Shown here: piece by piece, positions 32,670 to 45,663 of the stretch
How positions within the stretch are numbered: position 1 is the first letter of the stretch
Layout of the letters: each line of letters opens with the position of its first letter
Source: Cerrena zonata
Taxonomy: Eukaryota; Basidiomycota; Agaricomycetes; Polyporales; Cerrenaceae
Length of the DNA stretch: 64,000 bases
Reading direction: 5' to 3'
NCBI GenBank assembly: GCA_038087015.1
Contig: JASBNA010000013.1
Coordinates: 806,001 to 870,000 of the forward strand
Made by a program: the position numbers and the translations under genes
The notes under the pieces: generated by a model
The model's input: only the letters and a program-made list of their open reading frames with translations
Told to the model about the DNA's origin: nothing
Database searches by the model: none

Positions 32670-33624
32670 AATGCCAGTGCTGTACGCTAAACCTATTCAA
32701 ACCTTCAGCCAATTGATGAATACCACCTTAACGCTGGTAAGCTTCTTGATTTAATCAAAAACAAACTAAAGAAAGGAAAAAATTCAAAAGACGTACTAAA
32801 TTTCTGGTGCACGGGTCTCAACTTTTGACCGATACATATGTATATATATATATATAGAAAGATTGACAGGAAGACTGGAACCAGGCCAACCATGACCGGA
32901 GTACAAGTCAGACAGCAGAGACGACTAGTCAAGTCATAGAGAGGTGCTTCTGGTACATTTGTTTCCTCGAAAGCTGGCACAACGAGGCTCAGTTACTGTT
33001 CAACTGTCAAAAAAAAAACACTGCTAGCTGATTAAGAGGCTACAGCTGTACAAAAGTCTTCTACAAAGGTGTAGTCAATACAAAGCTACCAACTCTGTTA
33101 TCAAGTCACTTTGTCCCTAAGTGATTCTGCTCCCAAGTCACTGAATAAGCCATTGATTCAGGCATTGCCTAAGACCACTCTCACAAAGGACAAAATTCAG
33201 CAAAACACACACTAACAAAAGTAAAAAAAAAAAATAAAAACAGCTGGAAAAAAAAAAAAAAATAAAAAATCGCTAATAAAGCACAGGGGAGAGAACGAAA
33301 AAATTGAAATATTGTTGAACCAACTTCTTGATTCACAGTACGTTGACATACTTGTATAGAATACTAGCATATAGTAGCAGGTATTGGATATTGTTTGGAT
33401 TGGGTTTGTCATTTCAAGTGAGATTGCAGCTTATCAATTGACCGTATAATAGTCTGGTTAAACTTGTTGTTGAGATTCTAACGGCCAGTTTCCTGTGATT
33501 TTGAAAGAGTTTCTATTAACAGTGGTTATTGATAATAGTAGACAAGGGATCTAAGCAAGTGCAAATCGTTGAGCATAGAAAGAAAAGATACCAGGTTTGA
33601 ATCTTTTAACGAGAATATCTAATA
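32670..33624. other. Divergent promoter region FAB1/VPS74
   Basis: About 955 bp with no convincing gene. It includes a TATATATATATATA run near 32839-32856, A-runs at 33009-33017, 33222-33233 and 33249-33262, and the usual AT-rich promoter composition. A 91-codon minus-strand ORF at 32705-32980 has no domain. Confidence 0.5.
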
Positions 33625-34677
33625 ATGTCATCATCAGGCTTACAAAGACGCCGTGGAGGTCCCAAAGCAGCAGCATCGGGGGGCTCTACTACTAATAACA
33701 CCGCCAAACCAAGGTCATCTAACTCATTTGACGATGATTTCACCACTAGTGCCGATAACTCTGATCATAAAATTGGGATTGACTCTAGAGATATAGTGGA
33801 TCGAGCAGAATTGAAATTACCTTTATTAACTCTTATGGAAGAAGTTTTATTAATGGGATTAAAGGATAAAGAAGGATATTTAAGTTTTTGGAATGATAAT
33901 ATTTCTTATGCATTACGTGGTTGTATCTTGTTAGAACTTGCATTCCGTAATAAAATTACTTTAGTAAATGATCCAGCAAGACGTCGTTTTGAATTAAGTG
34001 ATCGTTTGGTTGAAGTGATTGATGCAGAACCAACTGGTGAAGTGCTATTAGATGAAGCCTTGAAAATCATGAAGAGTGATGAATCAAATTTATCTGTTAC
34101 CAACTGGATTGATTTATTATCGGGTGAAACTTGGAATTTAATGAAGATTAATTATCAATTAAAACAAGTTAGAGAAAGATTGGCAAAAGGTTTAGTCGAT
34201 AAAGGTATTTTAAGAACTGAAAGAAAAAATTTCTTTTTATTTGATATGGCTACTCATCCAGTTGCTGATAAAATGTCAAAAGAATTTATTAAAAATCGTC
34301 TTTTAAATGTATTGATCAATAGAAATGTCGATTTGGAATCTCTTGGTAATGACCAGTTCCCAAAGGATACCTCTTTCAAATACTTAAGAACAATTTCTTT
34401 AGTTTGTGGTTCTTATGCTGCTAATGTTTTGGAAAACGTCTTAATGTCTTTAAATTATGATAAAAGAGATCAAGCTTTTGCTAGGGCTGATGAATTATTA
34501 AGTGACTTTAGTGTTTTCCCCTTTAATTTCAAACAGAGTCAAAGTCCCCTTGGTTTAGGATTAAATTTGGGCCAAGAAGTTAATAATGAAGTTGAACAAT
34601 GTGCTGCTAGTGAATTACAACTAGAATTAATCGCAGCCATTCTAAGTGTTTTTTCCAGAATGGATTCGATCTTATGA
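33625..34677 (+). CDS. VPS74: GOLPH3 family PtdIns4P-binding Golgi protein
   Basis: Vps74 binds PtdIns4P and Sac1 at the Golgi and keeps mannosyltransferases (including Och1- and Hoc1-class enzymes) in place by linking their tails to COPI. The N-terminus is disordered with an RRR cluster (LQRRRGG), which in yeast contacts coatomer. The GPP34 domain starts near residue 60 ([43 protein letters not shown]) and runs to the end, including the [26 protein letters not shown] block and the hairpin after [15 protein letters not shown]. It has 350 residues against 345 in S. cerevisiae and the start is unambiguous. Confidence 0.95.
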   Translation: MSSSGLQRRRGGPKAAASGGSTTNNTAKPRSSNSFDDDFTTSADNSDHKIGIDSRDIVDRAELKLPLLTLMEEVLLMGLKDKEGYLSFWNDNISYALRGCILLELAFRNKITLVNDPARRRFELSDRLVEVIDAEPTGEVLLDEALKIMKSDESNLSVTNWIDLLSGETWNLMKINYQLKQVRERLAKGLVDKGILRTERKNFFLFDMATHPVADKMSKEFIKNRLLNVLINRNVDLESLGNDQFPKDTSFKYLRTISLVCGSYAANVLENVLMSLNYDKRDQAFARADELLSDFSVFPFNFKQSQSPLGLGLNLGQEVNNEVEQCAASELQLELIAAILSVFSRMDSIL

Positions 34678-35034
34678 TTCTCCCGTTACTCTTCTAATGT
34701 ATTTTTCATCCTTTTCCTGTTAGTCTAGTCAAAAAATAGAGTGTTTTTTTTTTCAATATCGACTAGTGTTGTTTTAACTTGCTTTTCCTTCTATTCCTTA
34801 TGATCGAGGTTATTTAGACTTGTATCTGTTTCCATATTCTGAACTTAACTTTTCTCCCCACCAGTTTTATCTACGTCTTTGATTTTTATATAGCTTCTTT
34901 TTCTTTCTATTTTTTTTTTTTTTTTTGATTCATCTACAATATTATAAATTTGCTTGCACTTTTTCTTCTTTTCTTTGTTTACTACTTTAACATATATGTA
35001 TATATATAAGTAATATATACCAGGTCATTTATAT
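34678..35034. other. Convergent 3' region of VPS74 and the chitinase gene
   Basis: T-rich terminator sequence with several poly-T runs (for example 34911-34926) and TATATGTATATATATAAG near 34992. No gene is seen. Confidence 0.5.
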
Positions 35035-36222
35035 CTATTGTAATGGTTTTAAGAAAGTGCTAGGATAATCTAAATGATTTAAGGATTGATCTAAACTTTG
35101 AATACCACCAAGTTGATCAACGTAGTTTCTAACTAATGATCTTTCATTAGAAGTTTCATCACCAGCTGAATCCCACCAAAACCCCCCAGCAAGGTTACTC
35201 AGCTTTGACCACTGAGCTTTGATTCTGGCACTTTGGGGATTATCGTACCCACTCCATTCTCCATTAGAAGGATTATAAGAATAGGCACTCACTTTCCTAG
35301 AATCAAAGTGTTCAATATCAGTTGCTAATTTTTTGTAGTCAGCCGTTCCTTCTCCACCAGCTCTTGTGAAAGGTTGGCCAATACTTGGATTGGAAGGGTT
35401 GGTTAATTGAAATGTTCTCGCATAAAGTGGCATTCCTAGCATTAACTTATTAGAAGGAATACCAGATTTGGTATACTTACCTATAATATCAGCACAGTTC
35501 AAGTTATTATCGCCATTACTGCCAAACAAATTGGAATGGTAACCAGTTTTGGAAGACCAGCCAGATCCATTAAAGTCATAACACATAACATTCCAAAATG
35601 ATAAATACTGATCCATTTGCTTCAAATCTAATATTTGAATATTATCATCACCCCCGGGAGCAGCAAATGTGAGCACCATGGATGGACTGAAGGAATGAAG
35701 CTCTACTCTTAATTGATATAACAATTCAACCAATTGTCTAGCCTCGGTTTTATTCCTAGGGTATTCCCAGTCAATATCAATTCCATCAAATCCATATTCT
35801 TTGACCATGGCAATCGAACTAAGAACAAAATTCCTGGCTTTGCTGGCATCACTCATGATAGCAGTGAAGCTATCGGAAGTTCCCCATCCACCAATAGACA
35901 TAATAACTTTCAATTTCCTATTCCTCTGCTTCAATTGATACAACTGTTGAAGACTCCCCGTAACCTTTCCATTGCCATTGAGTGAATCAAGAGGCATTTG
36001 AATGTCACACCATTCATCAGTGAACTTGACTTTCCCAGTACTAGTATCCATGCCGATAAAGGCATAGAAAACATGGGTAAGGTGTTCTGCTGGTAAATCT
36101 TGAACGAAATGCTTCCTGGCATATACTGACCAATTGGCGAAATAGATACCTGATTTCAACTGGTTTGATGCTTGCGAATGTTGTACATGGTTATGTATCT
36201 TGTTTTGCAACTTATGAAACAT
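35035..36222 (-). CDS. CHT4: GH18 chitinase, CHT4/CTS2 type
   Basis: A family-18 endochitinase. The catalytic DxxDxDxE signature is present as FDGIDIDWEYP, with Glu as acid/base. Other family blocks are GIYFANWSVYARKHF at the start, KVIMSIGGWG, MCYDFNGSGW and the late WWDSAGD. There is no N-terminal signal peptide and no Ser/Thr-rich or chitin-binding tail, unlike the secreted cell-separation chitinases (CHT2/CHT3). That makes it like C. albicans CHT4 and S. cerevisiae CTS2, the latter linked to sporulation. Length is 395 residues. It is divergent from UBP14 with about 250 bp between the starts. Confidence 0.9.
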   Translation of the reverse strand: MFHKLQNKIHNHVQHSQASNQLKSGIYFANWSVYARKHFVQDLPAEHLTHVFYAFIGMDTSTGKVKFTDEWCDIQMPLDSLNGNGKVTGSLQQLYQLKQRNRKLKVIMSIGGWGTSDSFTAIMSDASKARNFVLSSIAMVKEYGFDGIDIDWEYPRNKTEARQLVELLYQLRVELHSFSPSMVLTFAAPGGDDNIQILDLKQMDQYLSFWNVMCYDFNGSGWSSKTGYHSNLFGSNGDNNLNCADIIGKYTKSGIPSNKLMLGMPLYARTFQLTNPSNPSIGQPFTRAGGEGTADYKKLATDIEHFDSRKVSAYSYNPSNGEWSGYDNPQSARIKAQWSKLSNLAGGFWWDSAGDETSNERSLVRNYVDQLGGIQSLDQSLNHLDYPSTFLKPLQ

Positions 36223-36474
36223 CTTCCTATACCACTATGTCCATACAGAAGAAGAAGCAGTAGTCAGTAGTTGGGAAAACAATTATACGATCATTCAATT
36301 TGTTCTCTTCACAACTGAGCCTCGAGAACTTTGCAACTAAAATTACAAAACTGAAAGGAAAAAGCAGCTTTTTTTTTTTGAATTTCGTGGATTGATTTTT
36401 TGCACGCTGATTAGAATATTGGATGGCAATTCATATCAACAACTCAGAAGCATCAAGAACAAGCTCTATAAACG

Positions 36475-38898
36475 ATGAGCTCAGTTGTGTGTGCACATAT
36501 CTCTGGTGCCGCCAGTAGTGGCGGCATTGCCCCAGGCATCGGATCCAATTCCAAGATATACAAGGATGATTGTATGTACAATTTCGATACTGCTGAGAAT
36601 AATTCAAATGGGTTAGATGTTTGTTTAAGTTGTTTCCAGGCTTTTTCCCGTAGTGATCATGATATAAACTATACTTTGAAGCATAGCCAATTGCAGAGTC
36701 ATGAGTTATTTCTCAATATAGTCAAGACTTTGAAACCGGAAGCTCAAGAAGAAATGCAAAAACCCCAGGCTGAAGAAAATGAAGAAAGAGAGAAGAAGAT
36801 AGCAAAACTTGAGATCAAAGAGAGCAAGGAATCGGATTTCTATGATATCATCAATTCGATTTATTGTTTGAAGTGTGATCACAAGTATGCTATTGGAGAA
36901 TCACCCATAGAAGTTCAAAGTTTGGTCAATCAAATATTAGCTGCTAATTCAACTAATAGAAATGATGAAATCAAAGCATGGGAACAAGAGATTCTTCCAT
37001 GTGAGCACTCAATAGATTTGCAGCAAACTCCGTATTCCGATAAAATAGATTTGACTCAGTGTGGTCAATGTGACTTAAAAGAAAACTTATGGATTTGTTT
37101 GCACTGTGGGAAATTGGGATGTGGTCGTAAACAATTTGGATCGGAATTGCCAGGTAATTCTCATGCATTAAGTCATTACGAAGTCTCCCAACATCCAGTT
37201 GCGATTAAATTGGGTTCTTTATCTGCAGATGATGCTAATAGTTGTGACGCCTATTGCTATCAATGTAATGATGAAGTGAAAGTACCTGGGTTACCAGAAA
37301 AATTACTCAACTATGGTATTGATATAAATTCCCGAACCAAAACTGAAAAAAATTTAATTGAATTGAACTTGGAACAAAATTTGAATTGGGATTTCAAATT
37401 AGATGGTGCAAACGGGGAAAAATTGAAACCACTTTTCGGGAAAGATTGTACTGGGTTTCAAAATTTGGGGAATTCTTGTTATTTGAATTCAGTGGTTCAA
37501 TCGTTATTCAGTTTACAAGATTATGATGATTTTTTCAAGTCAAAGGATTTTGATGAAAAAGTTAAAGATCCCGCAGTTGATTTAGAAAGTCAATTAATCA
37601 AATTATATAAAGGTTTGAAATCAGGTAATTATCTGAAACCAAATAAGAATGTCTTTACGAGCAAAGGTGACCAGTATCAAATGGGTATTAAGCCATCTGC
37701 TTTCAAAACACTAATTGGGGAAAACCATCCCGAATTTCAAACTCAAAGACAACAGGACGCATTTGAATTCATGTTGTATTTATTGGATAAACTTGATAAT
37801 CAATATGGTTTCACTCTTAACAAGAATTTAAAATTTTTAATGGGTAATAAAGTGATTTGTTCTAATTGTAATCACGGTAAATTGAACCACGAATTAGTTG
37901 ATAACTTATCGGTTCCTGTTAATGCTGAAGTTTTGAAAGTTGAGGAAGATGGTACCAACATATATGAAGAAATCTCCTTAAATGATTGTTTCCGTGACTA
38001 TTGTTCTACTCAGGAAATTGAAGGGTATCAGTGTGATGAATGCAATGCCAAGTCAACCGCTTTACAATCAAGTGGATTCAAGACTTATCCGAAATATCTT
38101 GTTGTTAATGCCAAAAGAATCAAATTAGAAAATTGGGTTCCGGTGAAAGTTGATATTCCAATCAAACTAGAAGACTCGATTGATTTAAAACAATATGAAG
38201 TCCCTAAGTTTTCCAATGGTGAAGTTGAAGTGAAAGGTAACTCTAAAGCCAATGAATCCGCAACTTTTGCTGCTAATGAAGAAGCAATGGCCACTCTATT
38301 GAGTATGGGATTCACGGAAACTCGTTGTCTCAAGGCTTTATACAACACTGGGAATTCAAATGCTGAAGATGCAATGAATTGGATTTTCGCTCACATGGAA
38401 GATGCTGATATCGATGAGCCTTTCGATCCAAGCGCCTCCACTAACACTACTGGTGCAGGTAACGAGCCCAGTGCAGAATTAATCGAAAACCTTATGGCCA
38501 TGGGATTTGCTCACGCTCTTGCCAGAAAGGCTCTCATTCTCAACGGTGGTGATGTGAATGTTGCTGTTGAATGGCTATTCAACAACCCTGATGATGATGG
38601 AATCATCGAAGAGGGTTCCGATAAACCAGTAGTCAATATCCAAGCCGAAACTGAGAATCTTACTGAAGAATTATTGAACCAACCAGAACCTTCAAATGCA
38701 AAGTACGCCATCAAATCAGTTATCTGTCATAAAGGTACTTCACCCCACACCGGCCACTATGTTGCATTTATCAAGAAGCTTGTAGATGGTGAGAGAAAAT
38801 GGGTGTTATTCAACGACGAAAAAGTTGTCGAATGTGACGATAAATGCATCGAGGATATCGAGAACAACGGATATATCTACATATTCGAACGAGTATAA
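36475..38898 (+). CDS. UBP14: Ubiquitin-specific protease, isopeptidase T
   Basis: Ubp14 disassembles free, unanchored polyubiquitin chains and so protects the proteasome. Order of domains: an N-terminal variant zinc finger; a UBP-type zinc finger (CGQCDLKENLWICLHCGKLGCGRK, followed by HYEVSQHPVAIKLG); the peptidase domain opening with the Cys box (NLGNSCYLNSVVQSLFS) near residue 330; two UBA domains inserted in the catalytic domain (ATLLSMGFTETRCLKAL; NLMAMGFAHALARKALI); and the His box (GTSPHTGHYVAFIKK) near the C-terminus. It has 807 residues against 781 in S. cerevisiae. All catalytic motifs are intact. Confidence 0.95.
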   Translation: MSSVVCAHISGAASSGGIAPGIGSNSKIYKDDCMYNFDTAENNSNGLDVCLSCFQAFSRSDHDINYTLKHSQLQSHELFLNIVKTLKPEAQEEMQKPQAEENEEREKKIAKLEIKESKESDFYDIINSIYCLKCDHKYAIGESPIEVQSLVNQILAANSTNRNDEIKAWEQEILPCEHSIDLQQTPYSDKIDLTQCGQCDLKENLWICLHCGKLGCGRKQFGSELPGNSHALSHYEVSQHPVAIKLGSLSADDANSCDAYCYQCNDEVKVPGLPEKLLNYGIDINSRTKTEKNLIELNLEQNLNWDFKLDGANGEKLKPLFGKDCTGFQNLGNSCYLNSVVQSLFSLQDYDDFFKSKDFDEKVKDPAVDLESQLIKLYKGLKSGNYLKPNKNVFTSKGDQYQMGIKPSAFKTLIGENHPEFQTQRQQDAFEFMLYLLDKLDNQYGFTLNKNLKFLMGNKVICSNCNHGKLNHELVDNLSVPVNAEVLKVEEDGTNIYEEISLNDCFRDYCSTQEIEGYQCDECNAKSTALQSSGFKTYPKYLVVNAKRIKLENWVPVKVDIPIKLEDSIDLKQYEVPKFSNGEVEVKGNSKANESATFAANEEAMATLLSMGFTETRCLKALYNTGNSNAEDAMNWIFAHMEDADIDEPFDPSASTNTTGAGNEPSAELIENLMAMGFAHALARKALILNGGDVNVAVEWLFNNPDDDGIIEEGSDKPVVNIQAETENLTEELLNQPEPSNAKYAIKSVICHKGTSPHTGHYVAFIKKLVDGERKWVLFNDEKVVECDDKCIEDIENNGYIYIFERV

Positions 38899-39455
38899 GG
38901 TAATAGGTTAGTATAGATGTAAGTAGGTTTTTTTAATTAAATGACTAATTTGTATGGAACGGCTCCAATTATGAGTCAAGGAAAAACCGAGCGGACCCTT
39001 CACCTACTGATTCCATACGTCCCCCATATCCATCATTAGTATTCGATGGTGACGCTACACGGTTAAAATAGTATCAAAACTGGCCACTTCGTTATGCACA
39101 GATGAGTTTTAACTAGCAGCCTATTAAATTTGATGTTTTATTAAGAGAGATGAAAAAATCCTTTTGTCTGGGGTTTTGTTGCACTTTGAGAAATTTCTCA
39201 CCCAGTGTTGAAGTTGAGTCAGAAGTTAATTTTTCAACATTTTGTATATAAAAGTTGCCCCATCTCTTCGAGATTTTCATTCTCGATTTTATTTTCTCTT
39301 TTCTTCTTACTTTTATATCACTATTTGATTATTCATTAATATTCTTTGGTATACACTTGAGTGCTATTCATTTGGGTTTTGATACTGATTATATTTGTGC
39401 ACGAAATTGCTAATACCTTGCTAACTAATAGAAAGTTTCTTTAAAGTTGATCATA
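38899..39455. promoter_or_regulatory. ARO3 upstream region with two TGAGTCA sites and a TATA box
   Basis: Two Gcn4-type sites are visible: TGAGTCA at 38972-38978 and TGAGTCA at 39215-39221. The second lies 23 bp before TATATAAAA (39245-39253) and about 235 bp before the ARO3 ATG. ARO3 is a known general-amino-acid-control target in S. cerevisiae. The region is otherwise gene-free, and the sequence after the TATA box is T-rich and probably the transcribed leader. Confidence 0.7.
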
Positions 39456-40700
<1,245 letters not shown>

Positions 40701-40878
40701 AGTATATATTTTCTTAAGTTATTATTTATTTATTTATTTATTAAAATTGTGTAAAATTGTATCCTCGAGCTATTTTTTTTGTGAAAATATCAACCAATTA
40801 CAAAAGGCTGCAAATTTTATAATACGTTCTTGAATCTTTAAATATATTACAAAGCTATATACAAATTTATAAAAATTC

Positions 40879-43800
40879 TTATTCTTCGAATAGTAACTGA
40901 ATTTCTTCGATTCTTCTCTTTCTTCTCTCTTCTTCTTCCACTTCAACAGCTTCACCCATTTTTCTTTTACGCTCTTGAATTTTTAACATTTTATTTTCAA
41001 TCGTATTTTCAATAATAAACCTTACGACCTTGACACTTTGAGATTGACCTATTCTATGTATTCTATCAATGGCTTGGTCTTCAATGCTAGGAGACCACCA
41101 TGGATCCATCATAAAAGCCCTGTTGGCGGTCGTTAGGTTTAGCCCAACACCTCCTGCTTTCAAGGATAATAAGAGAATAATGACCTTGCCATTTTTCGAA
41201 TCCTGTGAATGGTTTTTGAATTTGTCAAGTAACTTTTCTCGTTCATTCAAATTCAATCTACCATCGAATTTATAGACGATGAAATCTTCATACAAGCTTA
41301 ATTCATTTTCAATTAAATCTAGATATGAAGAAAACTGTGAGAATACAATAACCTGTTCTCCAGGATTTTGCAAGGACTTTAGATGACGAAGCAAAGCTTC
41401 AATTTTTGAAGATGATTTATCAGGGTCATAAAGGTAGAGAGCAAAAGGATACGAATCACTTGGATCCCCTTCGCTTTGAGTTTTCGTAACAAATCTTATC
41501 TTCTTCGATGAGGTTTCTTTATTTCTAAGTTTGAATAATTTATATTTGGAAATCGGGCCTCGACATGCTGGACAAAAAGGATCCTTTTTATTCTTTTGTT
41601 GAAAGTCAATATGCTCTAGTATACAGTTGAAGCAAAACTCATGCCCACATTCGGTGATTATTAGCTCACCAAGGTTTATTGGAGATTGTGTACAGATCAT
41701 GCACTCTGCATCCGTCAAATTCACTTTAGGATATAACGAATACATTACTCTGCGCATTTCCACTTGTGAAGAGAACTTGTTTATATCCTCTTCACTAGTT
41801 ATACTACCACCCTGCATTGCTTCTATTGATTCCAAGTCCGGTTTATCGGCAGACTCTATTTCTTCTAATTCACTAGTACTTCCAACTAAATCCGGATGAC
41901 AGCATATTTGACGAAGTCTTAAAATATGTGTCAAAATTTGAGTATATTTCTTAAGTAAATTACCAGATTCAATCCCCTCTTTGAAAGATTGATTTGCTCT
42001 TGTTTTAAAATAATTGTAAAGGTTTTCTTCGTGAGTACTAAATTTAATTGTTTCTATGGTTACCTCTTTAGGGGGTAACTCGATCAATGGCTTACCATCC
42101 TTGCCCTTCATATCTTTAGTTCTTCTAAGAAATATTGGTTCAAGGACTGACTTAACCACATCTAGAGTCTGGCTAAACTTTTTTTGTTCAAATGGTAACG
42201 TAATAAATGTTTTCCAATAGGAAAAATTACACCAAGGCTCTAGCTGCAAAAACTTGACCAAAGAGTAAAGATCATCCAATCTGTTTATAACAGGTGTACC
42301 AGTTAAGATCCACTTACGGCTCAGCAGTAATTCATGAATAGCTTTGGCTGTTCTTGTTGCTCTATTTCTAATAGTATGTCCCTCATCGATAATGATTCTG
42401 AAAAACTTGACTGAATATATTCCGATTTGGGGCAAATTCCCATACATATCTCTAAGTTTGTTCAATCTTTGATATTCGTGCTGTATGGTACCATATGTTG
42501 TTACCATCATTATAGGAGTTTTCTTTTTCTTTCCACAAAGTATTGGGACTAAATCTGAATGAACCTGATCTCCATAGTAAATGACACACTGATGATCTGG
42601 ATTATTATTCGCTTTATCAAATTCACTTTTCCACTGAGATAATAAAGACATTGGAACAACAACTAAAGTTGTCTTTGAAGCGTAACCACGAGTAGGATTT
42701 TCATCATCTTCATTTGAATCATATGGTACCGAGGTAATCAAAGAGGTGGCAGCTACTGTTTTACCTAAACCCATAGCATCCAGTAATATTCCACCTCTTA
42801 CCAAAGTTTTCAAAAGAGGTTTTTCTAAGCATAGTTCTCCGTTATGTAAATTTGCATAGAAATGAGAATCTAACTCTGATGAGATACCATCTATCACTTC
42901 TGAACCTAGCTTCTCTGCCCTATAAGAAGTATCTGCGGGCCAGGTATATGTCTTCCATAAAGGATTCATAATACCTTTCTCGTTTTCTTTGATTGTAGAT
43001 CTTGCTTGAGTCGATAATCCTTCACCGGAGGATTTGTCGGTGGAGAGCTCCTCTAATACCTCAAACTCTTTTTCACGAACCAACATCCAGGAGAGACCAT
43101 GCTTTTGATAATCACGTAGCTCCAAACGAAAATTCTCTTTTGGGGGAACTGTAGTTTCGGGAAGACTTTTCAAATATTCTGATTGTTGATTAGCCAGATA
43201 AAACTCTTGTAACTGGTCCAAATCAAGTTTTGCTTCGTTATTTTCTTCGTCTTGGGTCTGAGTAACAGCAGATACAATGTCGTTATCAAGTACGGGTTGT
43301 GATTCTGGAACTATTTCAACAGAAGCTTTTTGCTGCTCAACTGATTTCATGTTAAGACGATCGAACAATCTGGATAAGGCATATTGTTTTAATCTCAATA
43401 CTTTTTCACCACTGGTTTCTGAAGCAAAATTGAAGCCAACCCTAGTCCCATCTTTTTTTTGTCTTTTAACGTCCTTGATTGCCTCTTCAGCTTGAATATG
43501 AGAAATTCCTTCGTCGTTATAGTTAATGAATGCCGTATGTTTTAAATAACAATCTATGGAAAGATAAAAGGAATCACCGACGGAGAGTCGTTTACTAGTC
43601 TCCACCATCACCGTGCATTCGAAAATCAGCTATGTTCAAGTCGAAGCATGGGCCTAACATATTAGTCACATCCTGGGCCAACCGGCCAATCTCACGAGGT
43701 CGGTCTTCGTCGGTGAAGACTCTTATCAATGTATTATCCAGGTCTTTTGAACTTGGTTTGGATCCGAGTCTTTTTATTTGGAGTTTCTGTCTATACTGTA

Positions 43801-44410
43801 AGGGTCTCATAATAGGTCTTGTTGCCATTGCATAGGTAGTAATAGTTCCTATGTATTTACTCCACAGCTTCTGGCTAAGTGCTAATTTTTCCGTTTGGGA
43901 TATATCTTTCATCCTTTCGAACAAGTTATCCACAACATCGTCTATTTGACCATCTGCTTCGACCTTAGCCTTGAAATCAGAATCCTCTTCTTCCAAATTT
44001 CTCATGTCATCGATGCTGATTCCATTGAAATACTCATTTGTTGCAAGATTAAGGTAATTTGGTTGGTTGAAGTATTTCTTATACAAATAATAGACAGATC
44101 GACTATTCACGTTTCCAACAACAGCAAGCAATTGACTTTTGAATAAGTCGTATCCGTCTTGGTCTACCAGACGTGAAATTTCAGGCTCGGAAGCTGGAGG
44201 CGCCTCCAGGGATGTAGAGTCGGCTCTTGGAGCAGCGTTATGTTGCAGATTGTCAATCACTTGTGGTTCATCATCACTCTCATCATCAACCACAAAAAGT
44301 GAATCATCTTTGACCTCATCATTTACTTCCGCCAGCGGTTTTCGTTTCGCAGGTTCAAATGGTAACTTGGAGTCCTCCATTTTGAAGTACCGCTGCTTCT
44401 CGACAGTCAT
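40879..44410 (-). CDS. RAD5: DNA helicase and ubiquitin ligase of post-replication repair (one frame break)
   Basis: Rad5 is a SWI/SNF helicase with a RING finger that works with Ubc13-Mms2 to polyubiquitinate PCNA at K63 and drives error-free lesion bypass and fork reversal. The N-terminal part (44410-43595) has an acidic region and the start of a HIRAN domain. The frame then changes at about 43605-43612, where one extra T in GATTTTCGAATGC hides the join ADFE-CTVMVETSKRL. The rest has the Walker A motif (LLDAMGLGKTVAAT), the helicase Asp/Glu box (IIIDEGHTIRN), a RING inserted in the ATPase (CMICTQSPINLGELIITEC ... CPACR), and helicase-C (GVGLNLTTANRAFMMDPWW ... DRIHRIGQ). Joined length is about 1,177 residues against 1,169 in S. 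cerevisiae. Confidence 0.93.
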
Positions 44411-44463
44411 TTGCTATAGAGGTATCTATGAACTCAAATAAAGTTAGACAAGCAAGAGGCTAA

Positions 44464-44469
44464 TCGCGT
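44464..44469 (-). promoter_or_regulatory. MCB-like ACGCGA upstream of RAD5
   Basis: The minus strand reads GACGCGATT about 55 bp before the RAD5 ATG. ACGCGA is a one-base variant of the MluI cell-cycle box bound by MBF. It is compatible with G1/S control of a replication-coupled repair gene, but a single hexamer is weak evidence. Confidence 0.35.
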
Positions 44470-44664
44470 CTTACTGATGCTCTTTTTTTTTTCGCTAGCT
44501 TTTTTTTTTTTACGTGTGACATCTTCATTTTTTTGCAGTTATTAAATTTTATTATACTTATTAATGAATATTACAGCTAGTATACAATAGGTAAGAGAAC
44601 ATAACTCATATCAATAAACAATCTTTGTTCAACAGACACCTTTCCTCAAGGGGGTTCCCGTTGT

Positions 44665-45663
44665 TCAAGTTTTCAAATTACCCAACATCAATTCAACGCT
44701 TTCAGACTCTGGGTGTTTTACAAGAAGTTTCATATGCTCTAAAGTCATTAAAATATCTTCACAGCGAAAGCCGGTTATATCTGCTAGGTATTTCAATGTG
44801 ATTTTATCTGAGTTTTTGAAATTTGAAGAAGCTAATACATAGGACAATTTCCTGGACCAAAACTTCAAGTAGGTTAACTTACCATATGGGGATAAAGGAA
44901 ATTCAGGACCACTTCTAAACTGGCCCCTGGTTAGGCCAGCCAACGAGTACAGAAATTCAATCAACAACGACCCGAGGTGAAGTCGCTGGTAAGGAGGAAA
45001 CACACAGATGCAGTTTAGATTATTATCATTATCCAAAGTGATGACTTCTTTGGAGAAAAAGCCCATTGGTTTGAAATTCGGTTTAGGATCAGACGGACTT
45101 TTCCTATCAATGGGATCGTATCCGTAAACGATGTAGAAATCGAAATAATCAAGATGATAGTATACCGATTTATCATCAAGGAAAAGCTTACCAAACAAAG
45201 ATAAATTCTGAAGGAAAAGAGGATGTTTGAATCCCCCGAACCCGTTTGATTATATAAGGAGTAACCAAATCTCGATAAACCAAAGTGCCTATAGGGGGAA
45301 ATGATTTTTTCATATCACAAGCTTGTCTATGTTGCAGCATCTTCGACTCATCAGAAGTATATTTGAAGCAGTATTCACAGACGTAGAGTCGATCAATCCA
45401 GTATGACTTGTTGAGGTCGGTACTTTTCTTTCGTCCCCTTGTTTTTCCATTCGTTATGGTGGGGATTCTTCATAAAATCAATACCCAATTGATCATGCTC
45501 GTGATCTTGAGTGCTGAAATACGCAGCATTTCCATACCAAGTGTCGAAACTCGTAATCACCTAGCTGAACACGATCGATATTTCTGCTATCGAGAATCCC
45601 ATAAGTCCCTTCTTCTTCTTTTTTCAGCTTTTTGGTACCATTCTGATTCTGACTGTTGCCCAT
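44665..45663 (-). CDS. SAS2: MYST histone acetyltransferase, SAS2-like (about three frame breaks)
   Basis: Sas2 is the catalytic subunit of the SAS complex, which acetylates histone H4 K16 and limits the spread of silent chromatin. The intact 177-codon C-terminal frame has the MYST core: LFGKLFLDDKSVYYHLDYFD, FFSKEVITLDNDNNLNCICV, and the acetyl-CoA loop PPYQRLHLGSLLIEF. Upstream, other frames supply the rest: a start MGNSQNQNGTKKLKKEEEG at 45663, the YEFDTWYGNAAYF block near 45530, the zinc finger LYVCEYC...H...C (about 45385-45320) and IIKRV-RGFKHPLFLQNLSLF. Joins fall near 45545, 45430 and 45235, the last in a run of five G. Joined length is about 332 residues against 338 in S. cerevisiae. 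Assignment to SAS2 over SAS3/ESA1 rests on size and the short N-terminus. Confidence 0.82.
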
